DNA of 45,823 nt from Lutibacter sp. (GTDB lineage: Bacteria; Bacteroidota; Bacteroidia; Flavobacteriales; Flavobacteriaceae). The stretch lies in assembly GCA_027449025.1 (NCBI GenBank), contig DAIDMK010000022.1, forward strand, positions 1 through 45,823. Reading direction: 5' to 3'. This document shows positions 27,713 to 36,212 of this stretch, piece by piece. The stretch's first letter is position 1. Every line of letters starts with the position of its first letter. The notes under the pieces are model-generated. The model made no database searches. It was given only the letters and a program-made list of their open reading frames with translations, and was not told where the DNA came from. The position numbers were made by a program, and so were the translations under genes.

Positions 27713-28429
27713 TTATACTAAATTATCAAAAGAATTTACAGCCACATAACGCTCTGTATTGAAGCCCTCTGCAAACTCCACTCCTACCAATCTGCCCAAG
27801 TCTTGCGCCCTATACAACACGCTATCCAAAAAATTCTTGCTTGAAATTGGCGAACTGGGCTCTTCACTGTTCGGATCATAGAATTGGGAGCTGTAGGCTT
27901 TTACGGCTTCCATTTTTTTATCTATAAATCCCGAAACATCAACCACAAAATCGGGTTCTATATTTTTCCATTGAATATAATGATACACAAACTTTGGGCG
28001 CCAAGCTTCTTGGTTAAAGCCGTTCAATTCAGTTTTAATTTTCACCAAACCCGACAAAAAGCAGGCGTCAGAAACCAATTTACTTCCTTTAGAATGATCT
28101 ATATGTCGGTCATCTATCGCATTACACAACACAATTTCCGGTTTGTATTTCCGAATTATTTTTATAATTTCTAATTGGTGTTTTTCATCATTCACAAAAA
28201 ACCCATCGGCAAATCCTAAATTCTCCCTTATGGATACCCCTAAAATATTTGCTCCATTTTTCGCCTCTTCTGCCCTAATTTTTGCTGAGCCTCTTGTGCC
28301 CAATTCTCCTTTTGTTAAATCTAAAATTCCCACTTTTTTCCCCAGCGAAATTTCTTTTGCGATGGTGGCACCACATCCTAATTCTACATCATCTGGGTGT
28401 GCACCAATTGCTAAAATTGCTAATTTCAT
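27713..28429 (-). CDS. bshB1: Bacillithiol biosynthesis deacetylase BshB1
   Basis: A 238-residue LmbE/PIG-L family deacetylase. The zinc and catalytic motif AHPDD (His11, Asp13, Asp14) and the second zinc motif DDRHIDH (His109, His112) are intact. The segment LTKGELGTRGSA is diagnostic for the BshB branch. It removes the acetyl group from N-acetylglucosaminyl malate in bacillithiol synthesis in the cytoplasm. A promoter TTG (28480-28482), 17 bases, TATATTTG (28455-28462) lies directly upstream. Bacillithiol use is common in Flavobacteriia, which supports the taxonomic reading. Confidence 0.95.
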   Translation of the reverse strand: MKLAILAIGAHPDDVELGCGATIAKEISLGKKVGILDLTKGELGTRGSAKIRAEEAKNGANILGVSIRENLGFADGFFVNDEKHQLEIIKIIRKYKPEIVLCNAIDDRHIDHSKGSKLVSDACFLSGLVKIKTELNGFNQEAWRPKFVYHYIQWKNIEPDFVVDVSGFIDKKMEAVKAYSSQFYDPNSEEPSSPISSKNFLDSVLYRAQDLGRLVGVEFAEGFNTERYVAVNSFDNLV

Positions 28430-28454
28430 AAACTAAATCTCTTTAAAATTTAAA

Positions 28455-28482
28455 CAAATATATAACAAATTTTCGGGGTCAA
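28455..28482 (-). promoter_or_regulatory. Promoter of bshB1
   Basis: TTG (28480-28482), 17 bases and TATATTTG (28455-28462) on the minus strand; the -7 box lies 25 bases upstream of the start codon. Confidence 0.6.
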
Positions 28483-28665
28483 GGTTTTAGGAAAACTGTT
28501 TCATCTTATGTACACAAAACAGTTAAATTTAATAAAATGCGTCTTTTTTTATATAAATGGTGCGATTTTGTAAACAAATGGTAAATAATATTAGGTGGAA
28601 TGAAATTGTTTATTTACCTTAGCACCAGCAAACTAAAACAATCACCTTTTTAAATACCAAAGACA

Positions 28666-29529
28666 ATGAAAAAAGCAACACTTATAATCGCATTGATACT
28701 GGTAATTTCCCCTATCACTTATTCACAAATTTCGAATATAGAAAAAAACGCCCTGCTTGATTTACACAAATCAACAAAAGGAACAACGTGGAATGTCAAT
28801 TGGGATTTAACTAAAGATGTTTCTGAATGGTATGGAATAACTATTGAAAACAACACAATTACAGAAATTAATTTAAGCATGAATAATTTAACTGGTTCAA
28901 TTCCTGCCTCCATAGGTAATTTGAAATCGTTGCGCCATTTAAATTTAAGCTTTAATAAATTAAACGGTGTAATTCCATCAGAAATTGGAAATATTAAATC
29001 ATTGGTAACTCTCCAATTATTTATGAATCAACTTGAAGGTAATATCCCTAGAGAAATCGGGAATTTAACCAACCTTAAAGAATTGGTTTTATTTAACAAT
29101 TTTATTGAAGGAAATATTCCTGAATCTATTTACAACATCCCTAATCTTGAAGTGTTGCATCTTAGCAGCAATAAATTAACCGGTACAATATCAGCAGAAA
29201 TTAAAAATTTAAGGTATTTAAAAACCTTAAGCTTATTTGACAATGAAATGAGTGGTAGGCTTCCCAAACAAATTGGAACACTCGCTAATTTAAAAGAGCT
29301 TTCTTTAGCAAACAATTCATTTGATGGAGCTGTCCCTGATGAAATTAATCAGCTTTTAAACCTCGAAACATTGTTGTTGTTTAATAACAATTTTATCGGT
29401 CAAATAAATCCATCAATACAAAAATTACCTAAACTATTAAATTTTGAATTAATTAATAGCCAAAATAGCATTAAAATTTCTTCAAATGACAGAAATCCCA
29501 TAACACAAATTACCACAATTTCTCAATAA
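28666..29529 (+). CDS. Secreted leucine-rich-repeat protein (plant-type LRR)
   Basis: A 287-residue protein with a signal peptide ending near PITYSQ-I and a cap resembling the LRRNT of receptor-like proteins (NALLDLHKSTKGTTWNVNW). About eight repeats of 24 residues follow, of the form LxxLxLxxNxLxGxIPxxIGN, for example LRHLNLSFNKLNGVIPSEIG. No sorting domain or membrane anchor is visible after the last repeat. Such proteins are secreted or surface-associated and mediate protein contacts; the partner is unknown. The gene stands alone, divergent from bshB1 and convergent with the YitT-type gene. Confidence 0.9.
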   Translation: MKKATLIIALILVISPITYSQISNIEKNALLDLHKSTKGTTWNVNWDLTKDVSEWYGITIENNTITEINLSMNNLTGSIPASIGNLKSLRHLNLSFNKLNGVIPSEIGNIKSLVTLQLFMNQLEGNIPREIGNLTNLKELVLFNNFIEGNIPESIYNIPNLEVLHLSSNKLTGTISAEIKNLRYLKTLSLFDNEMSGRLPKQIGTLANLKELSLANNSFDGAVPDEINQLLNLETLLLFNNNFIGQINPSIQKLPKLLNFELINSQNSIKISSNDRNPITQITTISQ

Positions 29530-29556
29530 GAATTATTTGATTAATTATTCTACATG

Positions 29557-29586
29557 AAAGAGGCTGTTTAACGGCCTCTTTTTTTG
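29557..29586. terminator. Bidirectional terminator between LRR and YitT-type genes
   Basis: AGAGGC (29559-29564) pairs with GCCTCT (29574-29579), and a T-run follows on the plus strand. It lies between two convergent genes and probably serves the LRR gene; A residues on the other side allow weaker action for the opposite gene. Confidence 0.8.
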
Positions 29587-29601
29587 TTTCCACGTATATT
29601 T

Positions 29602-30504
29602 CTAATGCAATGGTCGTCTTTTTATCATTCCGCCTTTGGTATCTTTTATTGGGTATTGAATTACGAATGCTGTTTGGTCAATTTTATCGACCTCTAGAAG
29701 CATTCTGGAGACTTCAAGTCGGGTTACAACACAAAACAGTATTTTCTTGTCTGGCATAGCCTTGCCCTTGGTACCATAGCCACCATCGGATCTAAATACA
29801 GTAACGCCGCGTTCCAGTTTTGTTGCAATCATTTCTTTTATTATTTCATAATCGTCAGAAATAATCATCACGCCTATATATTCTTCTATTCCATTAATGA
29901 TAAAATCTACTGTTTTAGAGGCAGAAAAATACGTTAACATCGAATACATGGCGGTTTCTACACTCACTATTGTAGCCGCAAGTACAAAAAGGAAAACATT
30001 AAATATTGCAATAAAATCGCCAACAGTTAAGCTAGATTTTCTGCTTATGGAAATGGCAAGCACTTCGGTACCATCAATTACTGCACCACCACGTATAGAA
30101 AATCCTATTCCTGCCCCCAGAAAAAATCCGCCGAAAACAGCAATTAAAAGTTTGTCATCCGTAATTGTGGGTAATTGAATTATATGCACCATTATAGCCA
30201 ATACAAAAATCGCCAAACTACTTTTAATAGCAAATGGTATAGAAATTTGTTTGGCACCCAATAGTATGAATGGTAAATTGACTAAAACAATTAAAACCGA
30301 GAGGTTGAATCCTGTTAATATTTGAAGCAATAATGAAAGGCCCATGGCGCCGCCATCCAAAAAATTATTGGGAAATAAAAAACCTTTTAAGCCAACACTG
30401 GCAAGGATTACACCAACAAAAATAAAAGCAAAATCCCGCATGTTACTTTTAAGGATTAGGTTTCTATTCAATCCGGTATAGCGTGATCTAAAATACTTTA
30501 TCAT
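29602..30504 (-). CDS. YitT family (DUF161/DUF2179) membrane protein
   Basis: A 300-residue protein with five to six membrane segments in the first 200 residues (for example FAFIFVGVILASVGLKGFL and IAVFGGFFLGAGIGFSI) with the conserved DGTEVLAI motif. A soluble C-terminal DUF2179 domain (about 215-290) follows, with ERGVTVFRSDGGY and the end IKDTKGGMIKRR. Proteins of this family are inner-membrane proteins of unknown activity. It is a single gene. Confidence 0.9.
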   Translation of the reverse strand: MIKYFRSRYTGLNRNLILKSNMRDFAFIFVGVILASVGLKGFLFPNNFLDGGAMGLSLLLQILTGFNLSVLIVLVNLPFILLGAKQISIPFAIKSSLAIFVLAIMVHIIQLPTITDDKLLIAVFGGFFLGAGIGFSIRGGAVIDGTEVLAISISRKSSLTVGDFIAIFNVFLFVLAATIVSVETAMYSMLTYFSASKTVDFIINGIEEYIGVMIISDDYEIIKEMIATKLERGVTVFRSDGGYGTKGKAMPDKKILFCVVTRLEVSRMLLEVDKIDQTAFVIQYPIKDTKGGMIKRRPLH

Positions 30505-30837
30505 TCAATTTTTTTCTTATTTATTAATAACCATCATTATTGTTCAATTAAATTTTTAAGACAAATAGGTTGCTTCAATTTGCATTCATTAAAAATTATT
30601 TTATGTTTTTAAAACATTTAGCGCCATTAGAACTTTCTGTTGTTGAAAAATAGATTTTCATGAAAACAAACCACAGCAAGGCAAACTGTTTGAAAAGTCT
30701 CATTAGAAATGAGATAAATCTTTTTTATGAATTTTTATCGGGCAACAATGATTAAATATATTTCATTCCACAAAGGTGATGCGAAAATATTTACTGCTTT
30801 CATTTAATTTTCAAGGCACAAAACACATATAATTCCT
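30505..30837. other. Intergenic region, no gene seen
   Basis: About 330 AT-rich bases between the YitT-type gene and the cytochrome b561-like gene, both leftward. I see no convincing open frame, RNA gene or strong hairpin. Confidence 0.4.
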
Positions 30838-31422
30838 TTAATTTCCGCTAGTATTTTCTGTTCCACTCACTATTCTTGAGATAATTCCCTTATGCTGTGT
30901 AAACTCTGCCCATAATACGCCTCCGATATGTAAAATGATAAAAGCAATCAAATAATATATTGAGAGTACGTGAATTTCTTCCATCGATTTTTTGATTGCT
31001 GTGGATCCAAATTTTATCAGTAAACCCGTAGTAAGTGATATCACCACACAAACGTAAAAAACTAAGTAAATCAAATTTTGAAACTTTTCTTTAAAAATTA
31101 ATTCTTTGTTAAACGGATTCTGAAATTTCATTTCACCTAAAAAAGGAAGCATAAATCTTAAACCAAATAATCCGGTTAAAGCATAGCCTAAATATATATG
31201 CCAATCCCACATTGGCTGTCTAATCTTTTTTGCAAGTACAATAAGTTGGTCTTGGGTTAAAGTTTGATCGGTGGTATTTAGGTAGTTCTGGATAATATCA
31301 GCCACATTGTTTTTGTTCATCCAGGTTAACCTAAGAAAAATGGTAATTAACAATAAAATCATACAAATGGCGATTGACCAATGTATCATTCGATAAACTA
31401 CAGAATAATTTTTATTTTTCAT
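30838..31422 (-). CDS. Cytochrome b561-like membrane protein
   Basis: A 194-residue protein with four predicted membrane helices. His residues placed to ligate haem are visible in YRMIHWSIAI (helix 1), WDWHIYLGYALTG (helix 2), and EIHVLSIYYLIAFIILHIGG (helix 4). This matches the bacterial cytochrome b561/Ni-Fe hydrogenase b-subunit family, which passes electrons across or within the inner membrane. A long loop between helices 1 and 2 (about 35-70) is unusual for the shortest members. No partner oxidoreductase gene is adjacent. Confidence 0.85.
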   Translation of the reverse strand: MKNKNYSVVYRMIHWSIAICMILLLITIFLRLTWMNKNNVADIIQNYLNTTDQTLTQDQLIVLAKKIRQPMWDWHIYLGYALTGLFGLRFMLPFLGEMKFQNPFNKELIFKEKFQNLIYLVFYVCVVISLTTGLLIKFGSTAIKKSMEEIHVLSIYYLIAFIILHIGGVLWAEFTQHKGIISRIVSGTENTSGN

Positions 31423-31638
31423 TTTAAATATGTTAAAGAAAGTAACTATTAAAACCTTTGATTTTAATTATCAATGGTTCATTAAATAACTTTATGTTGA
31501 ATAATATTCCATCAAAAGTAAGAAAAAAATCACAAGAACTCATTAGGTTTTGTTTACTTCATTCATAAAAATTTGGGTAAAATGATGCATTTTTGATAAT
31601 TACAAAAAACGCTGAAAGAGTACGATAAAAAATTATAA

Positions 31639-31680
31639 AAACAAACCCCACTTAAATCGCTTTAGGTGAGGCTTGTTTTT
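31639..31680 (-). terminator. Terminator of the small lipoprotein gene
   Basis: An imperfect hairpin between AACAAGCCTCACC-type and GGTGAGG/GTGGGG-type arms (31641-31676 on the plus strand), followed on the minus strand by a U-rich stretch. It lies directly downstream of the stop at 31699. Confidence 0.65.
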
Positions 31681-31698
31681 ATTTAGTATTGAAGGGCT

Positions 31699-32097
31699 TT
31701 ATTTTAAAGCAACTCTTGAAATTTCAACACCTACTGGAGAAGAATAATCGCCTTTATCTTCGGCGGTGATAAATACTTCTTTAACATTAAAAGGTGTAGA
31801 TGTTTTTAATATTGCTGTTTTTGCATTTTTATTAGCCAATATTCCAGCATTTTTAGTACCATTGTTTTCAGTTACCATCCACACACTATAATTTTTTTTA
31901 GACGGATCAACCCTGTCTGCACTTGCCAAATTTTTAGCGATTACTTCAATAACATAATTTTTATTTTTGTCTTGTTTCTTACTTACCATTATTTCTGCAG
32001 CTGGGGTAATACTTGATACAGGAAATTTTAATGTAGTTGCACAAGATGTTAAAAAGGCCAAAATAGCCACAAAGAATACTTTTATTAGTGATTTCAT
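31699..32097 (-). CDS. Small lipoprotein, function unknown
   Basis: A 132-residue protein with a lipoprotein signal peptide and lipobox AFLTSC. The mature part (about 20-132) is a single beta-rich domain; the C-terminal half (STPFNVKEVFITAEDK, then PVGVEISRV) faintly recalls the C-terminal domain of RskA-type anti-sigma factors, which also end with a Pro-x-G-x-x-I segment. No membrane-spanning anti-sigma region is present. It is monocistronic with its own terminator. It probably sits on the periplasmic side of a membrane; no function is assigned. Confidence 0.7.
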   Translation of the reverse strand: MKSLIKVFFVAILAFLTSCATTLKFPVSSITPAAEIMVSKKQDKNKNYVIEVIAKNLASADRVDPSKKNYSVWMVTENNGTKNAGILANKNAKTAILKTSTPFNVKEVFITAEDKGDYSSPVGVEISRVALK

Positions 32098-32831
32098 AAT
32101 ATTTCAATTTTAACTCCATTCCTACTCTATCGGTTTTTCGGAAGCCACCCCATTTAAAATGTTTGGTCATTTTTTAATCATATTTATGAATGCTCTTAAT
32201 GATGTTATTTAAATATTTTGAATAAATTTAATTTTATCATCATTGTCGATCTTATTTAATGATTCATCAATTGGTAAAATAAAACTAAGAACCAGCTACT
32301 TTTGTACTTTCAACCCTAATTTCATCATCATTTTTTCTAAAAAAACCTTCCAGTAACAATGGTCTTATTCCAGCTCCTTTATTGATTTAAGTTCTATATT
32401 AAAGGTAGGAAATTAATTTTTAAAAAGCGTCACACAATTTTTAAAATTACTTTCATTATTCCCACAAAAATATTTAATTGAAGCCTGTGTGTGTAAATTC
32501 TATAAATAGTGAATTTCAGCATAAAAATCAACTCGGTTTTAAATGAAATTTACCTTAAAGAAAAAACCTATATTTTAATTTTTTCTTGACACATAAAAAA
32601 CCTGAAATATTTACGAGTCCGCTGAAAAAGCTAACTTTGACTTAGTTGATTTTTTATTTCTGTATCACTCCCAACTTCCTTACTGTTTTTTTGCCTAAGG
32701 CCTATCTAATTTGGGCAGGATTGATAAAAAACTTAAGAAAAGTTGATACATTTAAAAATTAGGTTATATATTTATACTGAAACTCCACTAATTTTATTCC
32801 CCTCGTTTTAGAATATTAATTAAAATTAAAT
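32098..32831. other. Long intergenic region, no gene seen
   Basis: About 730 AT-rich bases between two divergent genes. A 33-codon open stretch on the minus strand near 32285-32390 lacks a start codon and I do not call it. No tRNA, strong hairpin or repeat is apparent. It should contain the promoters of both flanking genes. Confidence 0.4.
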
Positions 32832-35486
32832 ATGAAGTCTGTTAAACTGATAGTACTTTTCGTATTAATTGTTGGTTTGTTTTCAGAAGATGAAAATAAA
32901 ATTGAACAATCAATTCCTCTATTGGTAAATCTACAAAAACTTAGCGCTCAACAAAAAACATCAGACTGTACTCAAACTATTTCAGGAAAAATTCTCAATA
33001 CAGAAACACGTTTACCAATCCCATCTGCTTTAGTAACTTTATATTTAAATGGAGAAGAATTTAAGTTGGTAAAAGTTAATTCAAAAGGTGAATTTTCCAC
33101 AACGTTAAATTGTGATACCAATTATAAAATTGAAGTCAGTGCAGACACGTATTTAAATTATAACCATAAATTTAAAACTTCAACTAAAAAAAACGAAAAC
33201 CTTACTAAAAATTTTTTATTGGAAAAGGAATGCTATCAAACAGTTACTGGAAAAATAGCTGATGCCTTAACTAAAAAATTTATAGACAAAGCGATTGTTA
33301 AACTTTATCAAGATGGTGAAGTAATAGCTTCGCTAGAAACAAATGACTTTGGCGTGTATTTTTTTAAGATTAAATGCAACACTAATTATTATATTATAGC
33401 TAATAAACTGAATTTTATAAATGATTTATTTGAATTTACAGCCTCAAAAAATAATAATGAAATTATTAATCATGATTTTAGCATTGAACCCGAATGTATT
33501 CAAAGTATTAGTGGTACAATTTTAAATAAAGTAACAAAAGAACCCGTTAGCGCTCAACTTAAATTGTATTTAAACAATGTTGAAGTTGAATCAATTCAAA
33601 TCAATAATGATGGCAAATACGCAATTAAATTTCAATGCACAACCAATTATAAAATTGTAGCAAGCAATCCTAATTATTTAGATGATTCTTATAATTTTTT
33701 AACAGACTATATTGAAAATAAACAACCTGATTATTTTCATTTAAATAAGAATTTATTTTTAGAACCCAATGAATGTTTCCAAATGGTTTCAGGAAAAGTT
33801 TTAGAAAAAAATTTATTGAAAGTTATTCCAAATTCTACAGTCTTTTTAGTTTTTCAAAATCAGGAAATTAAAGTGTTTGAAACAAATAATGATGGAACGT
33901 ATTTTTTTAATGTTAAGTGTGATACAAACTATGAACTAAAAGCCACTAAAGATGGTATGCTTTCCAAAACCATTAATTATGTAACTTCTTCAATAAAAGG
34001 TGATAAGAAAATTCAAAATATTTATTTAGAAGAAGATATCTGCATCCAAATTGTAAGTGGAACCGTCTTTGATAAAAACACAAAACTTCCTTTGGCAAAT
34101 ACCGAGATTACATTGTTTGACGGAAAACAAGAAATAAACAAAAGCACTACAGACAATAAGGGCGCTTTTTCTTTCAACATAAACTGCGATACCAACTATA
34201 AAATTGTTGCAATTAAAACTGATTACAACTCCAATTCGGTGACTTTTAGTACAGATAAAACAAGAAACACAACATCAACAAAACGCCTTGAACTTGTTCC
34301 TTTAGATTGCAACCAAATTATAAGTGGAACCGTCTTTGATAAAAACACAAAACTTCCTTTGGCAAATACCGAGATTACATTGTTTAAAGGCAATCAAGAA
34401 ATTTATAAAACTACAACTGTTGAAAACGGAAATTATTCTTTTACCATTAATTGTAATGTTGACTATAAAATTGTAGCTGAAAATAATCAATATGAATTAT
34501 CATCCAAAAACTTCACATCAACTAATGAAAAAAACACTGTAAATTCAGTGAGCATTTGGCTAAACAAAAAAGAATGCAACCAAACTGTTACAGGAATTAT
34601 TAGAGATAAGGTGACTAAAAAACCACTTCCAAATACTACAATTTCATTATATCAAAACGACAAAGTTATTGACACATATACCGTTGGTAATGATGGTGTG
34701 TATAAATTTAAACTAGAATGTTCATCAACTTATAAATTAACAGTTTTCAAAAACGACTATCTAGAAACGTTTAAACTTAGAACTGTATCCAGAAACAATC
34801 AAACGCTAACTTTACATATAGATATTGAACCACTTACTTGTAATCAGTACATTAATGGGGTTGTTAAAGAAAATATAACAGGTAATCCAGCACCAAACAC
34901 AATAATTTTTTTATTAAATAATTCAAAAGAAATCAAACAAACGCTAACAGATTCAAATGGTACATTTTATTTTGAAATCGATTGTAATGAAGCTTATACA
35001 GTTTATACAGAAAAATTAAATTATACAAAAGCCCAACAAGATATATTTTCATCAGGCAAAAGCGGCTATCCTCACAAAGTAGAATTAGTTATAGAACCAA
35101 TTATAAAATTTGAAGAAAAAAATGGTATAAAATATATAGAAACAAAACCAATTGTTTTTGAACTGGATGAGTATGAGATTATTAATGAAGCAAAGGTTGA
35201 GTTAAACAAGATTATTTATAACATGAATCAGAATCCAGCGATTAAAATGGAGATTAATTATCATACTGATAGCAGAGGTCCAGATAATTATAACTTAGAG
35301 TTAACAATAAATAGGGCAAATTCTACAAAAGATTATTTGATATCAAAGGGAATTAATGCTGATAGAATTATAGCAAATGGTTATGGAGAAACCAAATTAT
35401 TAAACAAATGTAAAAACAATGTCAAATGCTCAAATGCGGAACATGCCATAAATAGAAGAACCGAGTTTATTGTTATTGAAAAATAA
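32832..35486 (+). CDS. Surface/periplasmic protein: eight CnaB-like repeats plus OmpA peptidoglycan-binding domain
   Basis: An 884-residue protein with a signal peptide (about 1-19). Eight repeats of about 90 residues follow, each a carboxypeptidase-regulatory/CnaB-like beta-sandwich. Each begins with a C-x-Q-x-[IV]-[ST]-G motif (DCTQTISG, ECYQTVTG, ECIQSISG, ECFQMVSG, ICIQIVSG, DCNQIISG, ECNQTVTG, TCNQYING) and carries a second Cys about 48 residues later (NCDTNY and variants). The regular pairing suggests one disulfide per repeat. The last 120 residues are an OmpA C-terminal domain (HTDSRGPDNYNLELTINRA, then GYGE) that binds peptidoglycan. Repeats 5 and 6 share a 65-bp identical DNA stretch. 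It may act as an elastic link between cell wall and outer membrane. Confidence 0.88.
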   Translation: MKSVKLIVLFVLIVGLFSEDENKIEQSIPLLVNLQKLSAQQKTSDCTQTISGKILNTETRLPIPSALVTLYLNGEEFKLVKVNSKGEFSTTLNCDTNYKIEVSADTYLNYNHKFKTSTKKNENLTKNFLLEKECYQTVTGKIADALTKKFIDKAIVKLYQDGEVIASLETNDFGVYFFKIKCNTNYYIIANKLNFINDLFEFTASKNNNEIINHDFSIEPECIQSISGTILNKVTKEPVSAQLKLYLNNVEVESIQINNDGKYAIKFQCTTNYKIVASNPNYLDDSYNFLTDYIENKQPDYFHLNKNLFLEPNECFQMVSGKVLEKNLLKVIPNSTVFLVFQNQEIKVFETNNDGTYFFNVKCDTNYELKATKDGMLSKTINYVTSSIKGDKKIQNIYLEEDICIQIVSGTVFDKNTKLPLANTEITLFDGKQEINKSTTDNKGAFSFNINCDTNYKIVAIKTDYNSNSVTFSTDKTRNTTSTKRLELVPLDCNQIISGTVFDKNTKLPLANTEITLFKGNQEIYKTTTVENGNYSFTINCNVDYKIVAENNQYELSSKNFTSTNEKNTVNSVSIWLNKKECNQTVTGIIRDKVTKKPLPNTTISLYQNDKVIDTYTVGNDGVYKFKLECSSTYKLTVFKNDYLETFKLRTVSRNNQTLTLHIDIEPLTCNQYINGVVKENITGNPAPNTIIFLLNNSKEIKQTLTDSNGTFYFEIDCNEAYTVYTEKLNYTKAQQDIFSSGKSGYPHKVELVIEPIIKFEEKNGIKYIETKPIVFELDEYEIINEAKVELNKIIYNMNQNPAIKMEINYHTDSRGPDNYNLELTINRANSTKDYLISKGINADRIIANGYGETKLLNKCKNNVKCSNAEHAINRRTEFIVIEK
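34054..34118 (+). repeat. 65-bp exact direct repeat, copy 1 (CnaB-like repeat 5)
   Basis: Identical to 34321-34385, 267 bases (89 codons) downstream, in the same reading frame. The surrounding repeats are much more diverged, so this is a recent duplication or gene conversion. Confidence 0.9.
34321..34385 (+). repeat. 65-bp exact direct repeat, copy 2 (CnaB-like repeat 6)
   Basis: Second copy of the stretch at 34054-34118; it encodes the strand-loop-strand part after the first cysteine of the repeat. Confidence 0.9.
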
Positions 35487-35629
35487 ACCCACATGTTGAA
35501 AATTATGTGAAATCATTAGGTGCTATTAAGGGTTGATAATCTAAGAGTATCCAATAAACTTTGTAAACATTATAACTTTTTGCGTAAACTTAAAATTCCA
35601 TAACTTTTTGACTTAATCCACGATAATCT

Positions 35630-35687
35630 GGTCAACAACTTTTTAAAAATATTTTTGTTGACCGATTTGTTGACCTATCATATGATA
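35630..35687. repeat. Inverted and direct TTGTTGACC repeats near tRNA-Arg (possible integrase sites)
   Basis: GGTCAACAA (35630-35638) is inverted relative to TTGTTGACC at 35655-35663, which is repeated directly at 35667-35675 and followed by the palindrome TATCATATGATA (35676-35687). Such clusters next to a tRNA 3' end resemble recombinase core or arm sites; no integrase gene is adjacent. Confidence 0.45.
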
Positions 35688-35710
35688 TTATATGATTTAC
35701 TTTGATGGCC

Positions 35711-35756
35711 CAAAAAACACAAAACCTTGAAAATCAATGATTTTGCAAGGTTTTAA
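35711..35756 (-). terminator. Terminator downstream of tRNA-Arg
   Basis: AAAACCTTG (35721-35729) pairs perfectly with CAAGGTTTT (35746-35754), with further pairing of AAAATCA and TGATTTT inside. A T-rich run follows on the minus strand. Confidence 0.8.
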
Positions 35757-35778
35757 TACTGTTTAAGTACTGTAAAAG

Positions 35779-35852
<74 letters not shown>

Positions 35853-36212
35853 ATTAGGATTCATTTAAAATCCGTAAACTGTTTGTCGGGGTGGCAGAAC
35901 TAATTTTAATTCTGTATTCCGCTATATTTCAAGTATTTAAACACTTTTAATTTAGTATGATTCACCGAATTGTACACTAAAGTCAAAAAGAACTATTTAA
36001 AAACAAAATTTACTTGTCTTTGCGGTGGCAAATATACAATTAATGATAGAAAAATATAATTTAAACTAATGTTTTTTTTAATGTTTGATAATCTTTTTAT
36101 CTACTGGGTTTAAACATTTAAACTTGAGAAAATAATATGCTATTCAAATGAGGATTTGCGAACCTCCAAGTACGAGCCCTGTTACTCGATTAGCTGGCTT
36201 CTTCTTTTTAAT
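35853..36212. other. Intergenic region with two tRNA-like hairpins
   Basis: About 360 bases. On the far side from tRNA-Arg it contains GAGG...CCTC (36150-36166) and CGAG...CTCG (36173-36188), which resemble a T-arm and anticodon arm on the minus strand but do not make a full tRNA. A CAAATATA (minus TATATTTG) at 36030-36037 has no matching upstream box. No open frame is called. Confidence 0.4.

Noticed and set aside
32285-32390. Small gene fragment in the long intergenic region
   Set aside because: Only 33 open codons between stops, no start codon, no recognised motif.
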